Positions 23,004 to 33,615 of a stretch of 64,000 nt of DNA are shown here, piece after piece. The position numbers and the translations under genes were made by a program. The stretch lies in contig JADPYG010000001.1 in the NCBI GenBank assembly GCA_017654735.1, positions 806,001 to 870,000 of the forward strand. Direction: 5' to 3'. Below the pieces are notes generated by a model. That model searched no databases, had not been told where the DNA came from, and worked only from the letters and a program-made list of their open reading frames with translations. Positions within the stretch are counted from its first letter, which is position 1, and the number at the start of each line of letters is the position of its first letter. The DNA is from Vishniacozyma victoriae (taxonomy: Eukaryota > Basidiomycota > Tremellomycetes > Tremellales > Bulleribasidiaceae).

Positions 23004-23900
23004 TCACAAATTAGTACTCACCACAATCTCTTGATCACTTAAAACGGAGCCTTCCAGCGCCAGGGCAGGAACTGGAGTCGCCGACCTGTATGCATGGTCA
23101 ACCTATATCACTGCCCCGATAACCAAACTAGTATCAGCTAGCCGTCTGGTTATAGGAGCAGTAGCTGACCTGATATAGGGTCGAACCTGGTCCTTGGAAG
23201 TGATGAACTGCCTTTCAGCAAGACACAGATCATGGACGAACCTTCAAGCCTGTCGAAGGATCAAAATAACAATCACTGCTCCGATAATCAGCGCAGGCGC
23301 ATTCACTTGTCTTGCGCTGATTTTCCGTGCACTTATGACACTTGTTGATCAGGAGCATTCCATGTCGGAGTCGAGTGACGTTCTTGAAAGGGGAGCAGGG
23401 ATATCGAGAATCGCCATAATGGCACATATCAACCCCAGGATGGCTGCCAGTCAGTCAAATCCTATTCATCAAGACCTCTAGGTACTCACTATGCCAGGCT
23501 GGACCATACTGTGTCCACTTCATCCCGCACGGCATCGGTCATTCTCTCCAAGTCACTGACCATGACCAATCCATAAAGCTGAGCGTTCTCGACGTCCAGC
23601 CAAGCGGTATCCTCGACATCGTTGTTGGCATGGGTCGACCCATCACGTCACCTGGTATCAGCCAAGAGAGAGCGAAGACCCCCGGCGGACAATGATGAAA
23701 AAGGAAGTAAACGAAAGCAAATCAGGTGGCGAGGAAGAGAAACACGAGGAGCGAAGGGTGAGGAAAGAGAGAGAAGAGGACAGGAGACGGCAAAGGGTTG
23801 AGAGAGGTCAGAGGGAGTCAGTACACGAGAGGTATGAGAGTGGTGTAGGTATCGTGAGATAAAGACTTACGCTCGAGGATCAAGAGTGGGGAGTATGAAA
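23004..23900 (-). other. Possible spliced minus-strand transcription unit, unrecognised
   Basis: A TATA-like sequence on the minus strand (plus 23927-23934) is followed by a GTAAGT donor (near 23868) and a CTGATACCAG acceptor (near 23654), a credible 200-nt leader intron. Beyond it one frame stays open for about 50 codons (ANNDVEDTAWLDVENAQLYG, then MVSDLERMTDAVRDEVDTVW) to a GTGAGT donor near 23486. Downstream segments give either a Cys-rich frame or a hydrophobic frame with a membrane-like segment (ALIIGAVIVILIL), and a tail SATPVPALALEGSVLSDQEI ending at a stop at 23004-23006. I could not find one fully consistent model, so this could be a small membrane-protein gene, a decayed gene or a spliced non-coding RNA. 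Confidence 0.3.
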
Positions 23901-24119
23901 GACGAGAAGACTGACGCTGGAATTGGTTTTTATACCCGACTTGAGCTTGGACCTCTCTCTGCGCCCAACCCTCGAGTGATTCGTGCTTAGTCTGTCAACG
24001 CCTCAAGAGGCGTCCTGCATCAGTAAGGTCAAAGCGTACATGTAACCAACATTCATGCTTTTTAATCTGCTTACTAACTAAAACCCAACAAGTACTAGAC
24101 TAACCGGCTAAAACGAAAT

Positions 24120-25500
24120 CTAAGGCCTGACGGCAATCTTGAGAGCACCTCGGCTGGCCATCTTGTCAAGAGCCTTCTGGTAGTCGGCGAGCTTGAAAAC
24201 ATCGGTACTGTTCATCAGTACGTGTTACAAGAGAAGTAGAGATGGACCTACACCATTCCCTTGGTCCTGATTTTACCGCTGTCGAGGAGATCGATAGCTC
24301 GGGGGAAACAGTAGGTCTGGGAGAAGGAACCAATGATTCGGATCTCGTTGAGGAAGATATTGGTAGGGGACCAAGAGACTCGGGCATTGTCGGCGTAGAC
24401 TCCGTAGACGAGGAGGGTTCCACCTCGGGCAACGTAGTTGATGGCGTCGTTGACAATGGACTCGACACCAGTGCACTCGGCAACAACGTCGAAACCGTCT
24501 GCTTCGTCAGCTTAGTTCAGGAGTAACCAACGTCGGCACTTACGAGGGTTCTCCTTCTTGATCTGAGCCCACTGGTCGGCAGCGTTGGCTCGGTCCAAGT
24601 CAATGTAGGCATCTCCAGCCTCGACTTGTCGTGCGATATCCATCTTCAAACCTATCATCAGTTCATGTCCAACTCTGCGTTGACTCACCCTTGTTGGCGG
24701 CAATGGTGATGTGACCGGCACCTCCGATCTTCATCAACTGAGCCAAGATAAGACCAGTAGGTCCAGCACCGATCAAGAGGACCTTGGCACCGAATGGCAT
24801 CTTCAACTTGTCCATTCCGTGGATAGCACACGAAGCGGGCTCGAGTAGGGTAGCGTCCTCGTCAGAGAGGTTCTTGATTTTGTAGCACTTGGCAAAGTTG
24901 CTACTCCTCAGCCCAAGCTCGAACGAAGAGGCTAGAGCGACTTACTACTTCATGTAGTCGGCGAAACCACCGTCTCGGGTAACACCAGCGGCGGAGAAGT
25001 GTTCACAGAACAGTTCCTCTCCTCGTCGACAGTAGTGACAGTATGAACAGGTCTCTGCTTCATCAGCGCTGATCGTGATTGACAGACGAACCTGAAACAT
25101 CGGCAGCGACTCGGTCACCCTTGGCGAATCCAGTAACCTTGGAACCCATGTCGACGACGGTACCAACAGCCTCGTGTCCGGGGATCAACTGTCGCGTCAG
25201 CCATGTCAATGTATGCATTCAAATGTTGACCTACAGGGAACTTGGCAATGAATTCTCCCTCGTGGATGTGAGCATCGGTACCACAGACACCACAGATGTC
25301 GACTACTGATTAGCTCAACTCATGAGTTGAGGTTGGTTGACGTACCCTTAAGAAGGAGCTCGTTGTCGTCAATGACGGGAACGGGGACGTCCCTGATGTC
25401 GAACTTTCGGGCCTGATAGGTCAGCGCGATATTCAAGATTCGGTAAATGGTGGCTTACCTCTGAGTAGTAGAGAGCTTTCATAGTGTTGGAGGTAGCCAT
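24120..25500 (-). CDS. Zinc-dependent medium-chain alcohol/polyol dehydrogenase
   Basis: Starts [18 protein letters not shown] and ends KIAVRP. It carries the catalytic zinc ligands ([17 protein letters not shown], then GHE), the structural-zinc four-cysteine block ([15 protein letters not shown]) and the Rossmann motif GAGPTGL. This layout fits the sorbitol/D-arabinitol/threonine dehydrogenase group, which oxidises secondary polyols with NAD(P). The exact substrate cannot be read from sequence. About seven short introns split the gene. The promoter on the right contains an 8-bp-arm inverted repeat (25992-26019). Confidence 0.85.
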
Positions 25501-26167
25501 TTTGATTATGTCTAGCGATCAGCCAAGTTCAATTCGGATCGATGATGTAGGGAAGCCTCAAGAAATGGCGTAGGACGGAGGACAGACACTCACTTTGTTA
25601 TATGTTAGGAGGAATGAAGTTGAAATGCAAGTTCGTGTATGTGTGATGGTAAATGTAAGAGATGAAAGAGGTACGAGGTTATGTATATCGATTGGGATCA
25701 AGTGCCGCAGGGGTTGAGCATTGATATGGGAATCCCCTAGGGTACGTTGAATGAACGTAGGCGGCGTTAACTGGTATTCCGATATCCTGACTTTACTCAG
25801 ATCGTTCCTTGCCCTCTCTCTTCCGATGACCATCTCCCTGGCCGCCCTTTCTTACTCGTTTCCTGAGTATCGATGGAAACCTCTCTGTGTCCTGTCTGTA
25901 CGCTATTACTCGTTGATTATGATTGGTGACTACTCCCCACTTTTCAAAAGATGACGTCGCGTAGCACCCTGAAAAATAAACCCTGAGATCGCCTTGACCA
26001 GTGCACGTGGAGGTCAAGGAGGTTGCAGCAGTGCTCGAGTACCGAGTACAGCTCTGTGTGACGCGAGACAAGGCAGCACGCAAGCAAAGAAATATTTCAT
26101 AGTAACATCGTGAATAACATACTACCAGATCAAGCCAGTATCATCCCGGAATTTACCATGAAACCGT
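25501..26167. other. Intergenic region between calmodulin and dehydrogenase genes
   Basis: Promoter of the dehydrogenase and 3' end of the calmodulin gene. Contains the inverted repeat CCTTGACC...GGTCAAGG and a CT-rich stretch near 25800-25860. No coding exon supported. Confidence 0.4.
25992..26019. promoter_or_regulatory. Inverted repeat CCTTGACC-12-GGTCAAGG
   Basis: Perfect 8-bp arms at 25992-25999 and 26012-26019; the 12-nt centre holds GTGCAC and CACGTG-like letters. It sits about 500 bp upstream of the dehydrogenase start and could be an operator for a dimeric zinc-cluster regulator. Function is inferred. Confidence 0.3.
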
Positions 26168-27447
26168 TTACTGCTTGTCAGCGAGAGTTCCAATGGATGA
26201 CAGCTGAACGAGGGTGGGGCAATGTAGCTGATTGGATTCTGAACGAGGGGAAGTGCCCAAGGGAAGTCTATGGCTTTCTGCACTGGGCCTCTCCATAAGA
26301 ACGGTGCCCAATATCCTTGCAATCCACGTCACGATATAGATGAGACTATGAGACTTGAACATACCTTGGCCATCATCATCGTGACAAACTCGTTGTAGTC
26401 GATCATACCATCACCTAGATCGTAAGCTTTGTCATACAACACAAGAGGGACATACCATCCTTATCAGCCTCCCTGATCATCTCGGAGATCTCGGCGTCAG
26501 AGAGCTTTTCACCCAAGTTGGCTATATGTTAGCTCTGATGTTCCTGGTTTACTCGTGAGTGCAGACGGAAGACTCACTCATGACGTGCTTAAGCTCAGCG
26601 GCGGAGATATGTCCGTCGTTGTTCTTGTCAAAGACCTACCTGTTAATACAAGTTCCATGTGAAAGAGGAAGACATACCTTGAAAGCCTCTCGGATCTCTT
26701 CCTCGGAGTCTGTGTCGTGCATCTTCCTAGCCATGAGGGTCATGAATTCAGCAAAATCGATAGAGTTGGTTCCATCCGCGTCGACCTTTTTGTTAGCGGT
26801 GTGTTCAATAGGTGGACTGGGGAATAAAGTGAGTGGGCTAAGTGAATGAAGTGTGTGAGGAAGGTAGAGACGGAAACCGTGGAATTCTACCGGGGAAAGA
26901 GAGGAAGAACGACTCACCTCATTGATCATATCCTCAAGCTCAGCCTGGGTGGGGTTCTGTCCCAAAGATCGCATAACGGTACCGAGCTCCTTAGCGGTGA
27001 TAGTTCCATCACCATCTAGATTCGTCAGTTCCATCTCCAATGCTCACATCGGAGGAGACAGACCTTTGTCAAAGAGAGAGAAAGCCTCTTTGAACTCTGA
27101 TTGTTAGCTGACTATCCCGACCGCTCCCTCCAGTATTCAAGTGCCAGCCAGCGTCCACGGTGCAATCGTTCATGGCCGAATCACAGGTATTGACAATCCC
27201 AACTTTCTCTCGCTTCTCCTTTGACCGTGTCCCGGGATCATCTCGTATACTGCCAGACCCGGTGGGAGATAGATAGGTTACTCACCAGCGATTTGCTCTA
27301 TAGATGTCAGCTATGAACCTTATTGTCTACTCGGGGAGTGATATAAGCGTACCTTTAGTCTATTCCATCAGCAATCACCCTACGAAGCATTGGCCCAGAG
27401 GGTATTGGTCCTCTTGTCTATAGAGTACTCACAAGTTGTTCAGCCAT
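26168..27447 (-). CDS. CAM1: Calmodulin
   Basis: EF-hand Ca2+ sensor of about 149 residues. It starts [20 protein letters not shown]; the four loops start [27 protein letters not shown] and DKDGDGMID. The gene is unusually fragmented: exon 1 encodes 5 residues, exon 2 is only 7 nt (27353-27359), exon 3 only 12 nt (27286-27297), exon 4 33 nt (27064-27096), and the last coding codon (AAG of MMMAK) ends at a GTATGT donor. The most economical ending is a final exon beginning directly with TAA (26168-26170) after CTGACAAGCAG. Read-through of that donor would instead add about 12 residues. Confidence 0.92.
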
Positions 27448-27640
27448 TTTACTATGAGATGTGAAGTAAGATGTAGGTTGACGGGAATGAGAATAGCCTT
27501 TAATAGAAGCGCAGTATGGGGTGGGTGAATGAGCCTGACAACGGAACTATAAACCTACTCCACGCACTCCAGGCGCGTCTCTGATCGCTCATTCTTACTC
27601 CAAACTATAACTATAATTTAATGCATGTACTCTCACTTTC

Positions 27641-29659
27641 TCACTTTGCAAATCTAGCTTCAGCAGCTCTAGCACGCCTTTCCCTCTCTACCCTCATTCT
27701 CATTTCAGGCGTCATTCCAGCTAAATTACCTTCTCCACCAATCTTCCCTCCTAATTTCTGAGGACCGGTTTTGCCGCCCACTGGCGCCGCAGCGACAGGA
27801 GGTGGAGCTGCTGCTGCTGCCTTTCTCTCTTCCTCTTCTGCTTCTTCGGCGCGTTTTGTGTCTCTCTCCTTGAGCTTCTCTTTTAGGCCTTTACGCCTTT
27901 CCGCCTTTTTCTTGTTTTCCTCTTCTTCCTTCTCTTCACTCAATCCACTTGGGACATGGGCTTCTTTCCAATCCCACATTTCAGGTTGTTTGAATGCGAG
28001 GCGTCGATAGATGTTTCGAATTGCTTTGGACGAAGAGTGATCATATGGTTTCCTGCCTTCGAATGACTGTGTAGGGTCGATCTTGATTTCTTCAAGGAGG
28101 TAGGTGACGACATCTTCCTGAGCCGAGGATGATGCAACAGCAAGCGCTTGAACAGTAATTTCGTCAGGGTATTTGGCGATAAACGGTCGAAGAGAGTCGA
28201 GACGACCTTTCTTGACCATGTCGATTAATCGTCTTTGTCGGTCGAGTTTGGCTTCTTCCTCTGGCGATAGTTTCGGGGCGGCAGGCACAGGTGCAACTAC
28301 GGGTGTAGGTGCTTGAGGCTTGATGACTTGCTTTTTAGGCTGTAAAGAGGCAATATACGCGTCGTCCTGCGCTTGCAGAGCGTCGGCAGTGAGGTGAGAT
28401 ACCTTGACCCTACTCAGTTCCTGCCAACAGCGCATCAATTCCGCTATCGTCTGACTGTCAGCCAAGATAAATAATGTATAATGGGTCTGATGGGACTTAC
28501 AGGACGACGGGTAGGGAAAGGAAAGACCCTCAACCTCTCATCCCGCTTCTCAATCACTGCACCTTCGTACCCCACAAAACTCCTTTTCCCATGCGTACTA
28601 GCCCTCAAGAAGATCGTTTCCGACATGGCCAAATCCTCTTCCCAATCCTTCATTAATGCTCGAATCTCTTCTTGCAGTGCTGTTTCTCCGTATCTTCGTA
28701 ACATTGCACCTGCAGAGACTGCTTTAGATTTCGCGTTATCGTTTAGTGCTTGAGAACCACCTTGCTTCTTTCGAGCTATATATCAGTCTTCCAATTTCAG
28801 TAGGGTCATCAACGACGTACTGGTATATCTGTGGAATGTCTTTGACTTGATCACTCTAACATCGCCTGACCCTTTAATATCCTGTTTCTCCCCTTTTCCT
28901 CTAGGTTTGATCCCAACGACCATCCCAGCGAAATGACCACCGGCGACCATCAACATCGTAATCCTCCTCTCCTCTCCGTCAACCTCCTTGGAACCATCAA
29001 GTTGCATCCTCTTCAGCTGCCCAAGGTATTCTTGGACATTATCTAAAGGTGGGAATAACGCTCGATGGATTCCGAATTGAGTGTCTAGTGGGATATTGAA
29101 TTCGGGGAGAGTTTTCGTTGGAGAGAACCAAATGATGGAAGTACGTAGCATTGCTCGACGACGGTTGTGGGCTAGTTCGGCTTCTTCATCTGAATCACCA
29201 GTAGCGTTTAGGTCTTGTTTCTTCAATAGTCGACTGACTTTATCAGAAGACGTTGACCCGGATGACGAGGCCGAAGAGACTGATCCAGAGATTGAAGAGA
29301 CCCCTACACTTTAGCTCTAGATTTGACATGATCTTATAAGCAATTAACATACCGTCAGCCATATCATCCCATTCTTCCCCTTTTACAACCTTCTTGCCCT
29401 CAATCCTAGCTTTAGCATTATACCGATGCCAGTCCGTCTTGAAATGTGTCCTTTGTTCTTCAACAGTCTCAAATGAAGTATTGGGACATGATTGACAGCT
29501 CAAAGCACCTTGTGTCGCAGGTGGTGGTGGTTGTTTCGATGGTCCTGCCTTTGTGTCGACTGGCGGTTCATCCAGCTCCGCTATCGTTCGAACTGCTAGA
29601 TTCGAGAGGATCGCTGGGGGAAGGGAGAAGGCTGATAGATTACGTGGTACTGATGACAT
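27641..29659 (-). CDS. VMS1: Vms1/ANKZF1 peptidyl-tRNA endonuclease of ribosome quality control
   Basis: Vms1 releases stalled nascent chains from tRNA on 60S subunits and recruits Cdc48/p97. Domain order: N-terminal part with a C2H2 finger (CQSCPNTSF then HFKTDWHRYN); VLRF1 domain (SIIWFSPTK, VAGGHFAGMVV, KTFHRYTARKKQGGSQ, with the catalytic Gln of the GSQ motif retained); two ankyrin-like units (around ALAVASSSAQEDVVTYLLE and YDHSSSKAIRNIYR); a charged coiled coil; and a C-terminal VCP-interacting motif RERRARAAEAR that fits RX5AAX2R exactly. The stop at 27641 follows ARFAK. The gene is complete and probably functional. Confidence 0.92.
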
Positions 29660-29915
29660 CCTTGAGGTGGGTTTGGATGTAATATAGTAAAATAAGTGAT
29701 GAATAACAAAATCGATTCCAGTGAGTCAGAACGACGTCACAGCTCTCGGTTCCGCACCACGTGATGTATACGATGTCTTATCATGCAACGAGATCGCAAG
29801 GGTAGGAGTTCATCTTTGGACAGAGTGGTACCAAAGCGACAAGAAGCCGCAGCAGGATCTAAGCACGCATGCATATTTATATTCGACCTAATCCCAATTC
29901 CCTTAAATATCATCC

Positions 29916-31492
29916 TTAAGCCAAATCACCAATCGTAGCAGGCATCTCATCTTTCCCATCAGCCCGTGCACTGTTAGAGGGAAATAGGACAAAGACCACT
30001 CACCAATCTGAGTAGAGAAAAACTGCTCGATATCTCGTAGAACCCTAATATCCTCGAGAGTGGTGAAGTTGATGGCGACACCTTTTCGGCCGAATCGACC
30101 TGAACGACCGATTCGATGTAGGTAGTTTTCTCGGTTTGTGCTAGACAATGAGCTGGGTTGTTTGAAAAGCGGTCAGTAGCTCACGGTAGATCGTAGTTGA
30201 TGACCAAAGAGACCTGCTGGACATCGATACCCCTAGCCCAGACATCTGTAGTGATGAGAACTCGAGATTGACCACCTCGGAATTCAGACATGATGGCGTC
30301 TCGTTCCTTTTGGACCATCTCTCCGTGCATACTGCTAACGGTAAAGTTGGCTTCCCTCATCTTTTCAGTGAGCCAGTCGACCTTTCTCCTCGTGTTACAG
30401 AAAATGACTGCTTGTGTGATTGTCAACCTGGGATCAGCATCATCGATGCGAGGGGTAGAGGGACATACGTGTCGTAGAGATCACATAGAGTGTCGAACTT
30501 CCAATCTTCCTTTTCGACGGCTACGAAGAACTGCTTGATACCCTCGAGAGTCAACTCGTCTCGCTTGACAAGAATCCTGATGGGGTCGGTCATGAATTTG
30601 GTAGTCATTTCCAAGACATCGTGGGGAAGAGTAGCGGAGACAACAACGACCTGTGTAGCAGGAGGGAGGTATCGGTAGATATCGTAAATCTGGTCCTTGA
30701 ATCCCTTGTTGAGTAATTCATCAGACTCATCGAGAATGAGCATCTGCACGTCAGCTATCGTTCGCCATACAGTGCGACTCAGCTGACCTTGATATCCTTG
30801 GTCCTAAGGTTCCTTCGTCGGATCATATCAAACACTCGTCCCGGTGTTCCACTGACAACCTGCTGACCAGCCTCAAGTTTCCTAATATCCTCTCCAACGG
30901 ATGTACCTCCAATACAAGCGTGACACGACACATTCATGTAATCTCCCAGAGCGAGGACGACAGTTTGAATCTGAACAGCCAATTCTCGAGTTGGCGAAAG
31001 TACCAAAGCCTGTGTTTCTCGGATATTGGAGTCGATAGACTGTAGAGCCGAAATGGCGAAGGTTGCTGTCTTACCAGTACCCGATTGAGCTTGAGCAATG
31101 ACATCTCGTCCCCTCATAATAGGGATGATGGCTCTCTGCTGAATAGCAGAGGGTTTCTCAAAGTCTTTCTTCAGCTCCTGTCATTTTGCGTGAACGTACT
31201 GTAGGCATAGATACCACGTAAGAGATCTTCTTTTAAATTTAGTGCTTCGACTATATTATCAGCACTATCTAACACGAATGAGAGGAGGGACCCACAAGTA
31301 GGAGCCTATAGTCGAAAGGAGCAAAAGTACCCATGGTAAGCACCTCCACTCCTTCCGATAAAAACACTGCACAAGGCAGCAAGACGTACGACCGATACCT
31401 GCTCGGAGGACTCGAACACGAGCTTCTCATCTCCACTGTCTGTCAGCATGTCGAAAAGAAGTGGGGCTGTAAGCATACGTATTAAGAGCCAT
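29916..31492 (-). CDS. FAL1: ATP-dependent RNA helicase FAL1 / eIF4A-III
   Basis: DEAD-box helicase of the exon-junction complex and 18S rRNA maturation. Motifs in order: Q motif ([11 protein letters not shown]), AQSGTGKT (I), PTRELAVQ (Ia), GTPGRVFDM (Ib), DESD (II), SAT (III), [16 protein letters not shown] (IV-V) and [13 protein letters not shown] (VI). It carries the DESD box found in eIF4A-III rather than the DEAD of eIF4A. The N-terminus is split by tiny exons (MALNT then [15 protein letters not shown]). The last exon encodes [11 protein letters not shown] with the stop at 29916-29918, joined through a GTGAGT intron. Confidence 0.95.
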
Positions 31493-31642
31493 TTTGTATG
31501 TATATAGTGAGTAGTAAGTGTACACAGAGAGGTGTGGCGGGTTTTCAATGTTGCGACGTTATTCCGTCCCCCCACTTGACACATGACTGAATCCATTTCC
31601 ACAGCCAGGCAACTCCTCTATACCTATATCACTTAACTCAAA

Positions 31643-33348
31643 ATGGACTCGATCATCGAGACACAACGACAGACGCACGAGGAGCTAGAGAGATATGAAG
31701 CAGCTCTAGCTGAGGTTCTCATGCAGAACCCAACGGTGGTAAGTACATCCCAGACACGCGATTATCTGTAGCTGACAATCTAGCAAAGAAATATCACTCG
31801 TCGCGACCGAAAAGCAGCAGATCTCTTGAACCGAATCGAACAGCTCAGAAAAGATTTATTGAACCAATATGAAGATCTACCAGGATTACGTCCGCAGGAA
31901 ATCGCATTGTTATCGCAACCCCCAGCTGGAGAGGATGAATTAGGAGAGTTTTATAGGAGGTTTGAGGGAGTTAAAGACTTTCATCGCAGGAACAAGGGAA
32001 TCAATACTCGGCAATTCGTGAATGACTTGGATGAGTTGGTCAAGGGGGATGGACTGCAGGTGATTCAAGTTGAGGAGGACGAGGAGCCTATGGTCGTTGA
32101 ACGTAAGTCAGCTAAGAGGAGCAGCGACCACAAGCTGATGGATAGCACTCGACTCTGTATTTTCAGGAGAAGAGGCATACGGAAAACACCTCGACTTGTA
32201 CCTGTCACATACCCAATACCTCAACTTGAAAGGATCATCACGTCTATCCTACTTTGGTTACCTAGACATGTTGCGTCAAGGTAAAGTAGAACGAACACTA
32301 GATGTCAAGGAGAAATCACTACCCGCCTACCTCGAATACGTTCAAACACTATACAACTACCTCGTATCATTCTTTGATCGAGCATTACCCCTTACCGATA
32401 TCCATCAGAAGATCAAGGAGGAGGAAGAGAAGTTTGAGGCAGCTTGGGCGGCTGGTGAGGTCGAGGGATGGGAGACCGAGGGGAAGAAGGCAGCACCTGT
32501 TGGTAAAGGGATCTGGTGTCCTTTCTGTAAGCTATCCCCAGCCCCGCAACTGTGGCCAAGCTGATGAGTAGGTCAAAAGAACTACTCGAAACAGACTGTC
32601 TACGACGCCCACTTGAACGGCGACAAGCACAAGAAGAAGGAAAGGGCCGGTGTGAGAGTGGACGACCCAACACAAGCCTCAGCCCCAGTCGCATCCTCAT
32701 CATCCACACGCGAAAAGACACGTCCACCCGCTCGTCTCACTTATCTCATCCATGCTCTCCTCACTACCGAACCCATCCCTGCTAGATTAAACGCTTCCCG
32801 AGACGAAGTCCAACGACGAATGGCATTAACGGCTCGTGAGCGAGAAGAAGAGTTGGAGAATCAGGAAGAACAAGCTCCACCTGCTGAAACTGCTATTGGA
32901 GAACCGGAAGAGGATGATGAGGATGAAGATGGTAAAATCTACAATCCTCTCAAATTACCTCTTGGTTGGGATGGGAAACCCATTCCATTCTGGCTGTACA
33001 AGTTACATGGTCTTGGTGTTTCATTCGAGTGTGAACTATGTAGTGATAGCTACAGAGGTAGAAAGGTAAGCTACAGGTTCCCCATGACCCAGCTGACAAT
33101 AGGCATTCGATCGACATTTCTCAGAAGCAAGACATTCATTCGCACTCCGAGCAATGGGACTACCCAATACGAAACATTTCCACGGGATCACAAAGATCCA
33201 AGATGCCTTGTCGCTTGCTGAGAAGTTGAAGCAGGAAGGTAGGGCTGAAATGGCACAGGCCAGTAAGGCTGTCGAGGAGGAGGACGAGGCTGGAAATGTC
33301 TACTCGCAGGATGTCTATGTTCAGTTGAAGAAGCAGGGAGTAATCTAG
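31643..33348 (+). CDS. PRP9: Splicing factor SF3a60 / Prp9
   Basis: Subunit of SF3a in U2 snRNP, needed for branch-site recognition. Exons encode [19 protein letters not shown], a helical N-terminal half ([20 protein letters not shown]), the conserved [16 protein letters not shown] and [10 protein letters not shown], an internal C2H2 finger ([20 protein letters not shown]) and a C-terminal matrin-type U1-like finger ([23 protein letters not shown]) followed by [18 protein letters not shown]. This is the complete family architecture. The start ATG is preceded by a short leader; the divergent FAL1 start is 150 bp away. Confidence 0.94.
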
Positions 33349-33615
33349 TTGACAGTTCCTCATGTATATCAGCCCATTGCTTCATCTTAGTTCCGCGAGT
33401 ACTCTCTTTGATCAACATTTCCCGGTCCATGCTGATCAACCGCTATTCGAATACAGAGTATGCTGTACCGAATTCGAGAAGCTTTTATTCACGTTCAAAT
33501 ATACATACCCCTGCTGCATGTTGATTGACGTGGGCCGAATTCAGATGATCATACCGCCAATTATGCAGATCAACACGTCCTGTATGCATAATTTAGCTTC
33601 TATCTCGACCGAATT

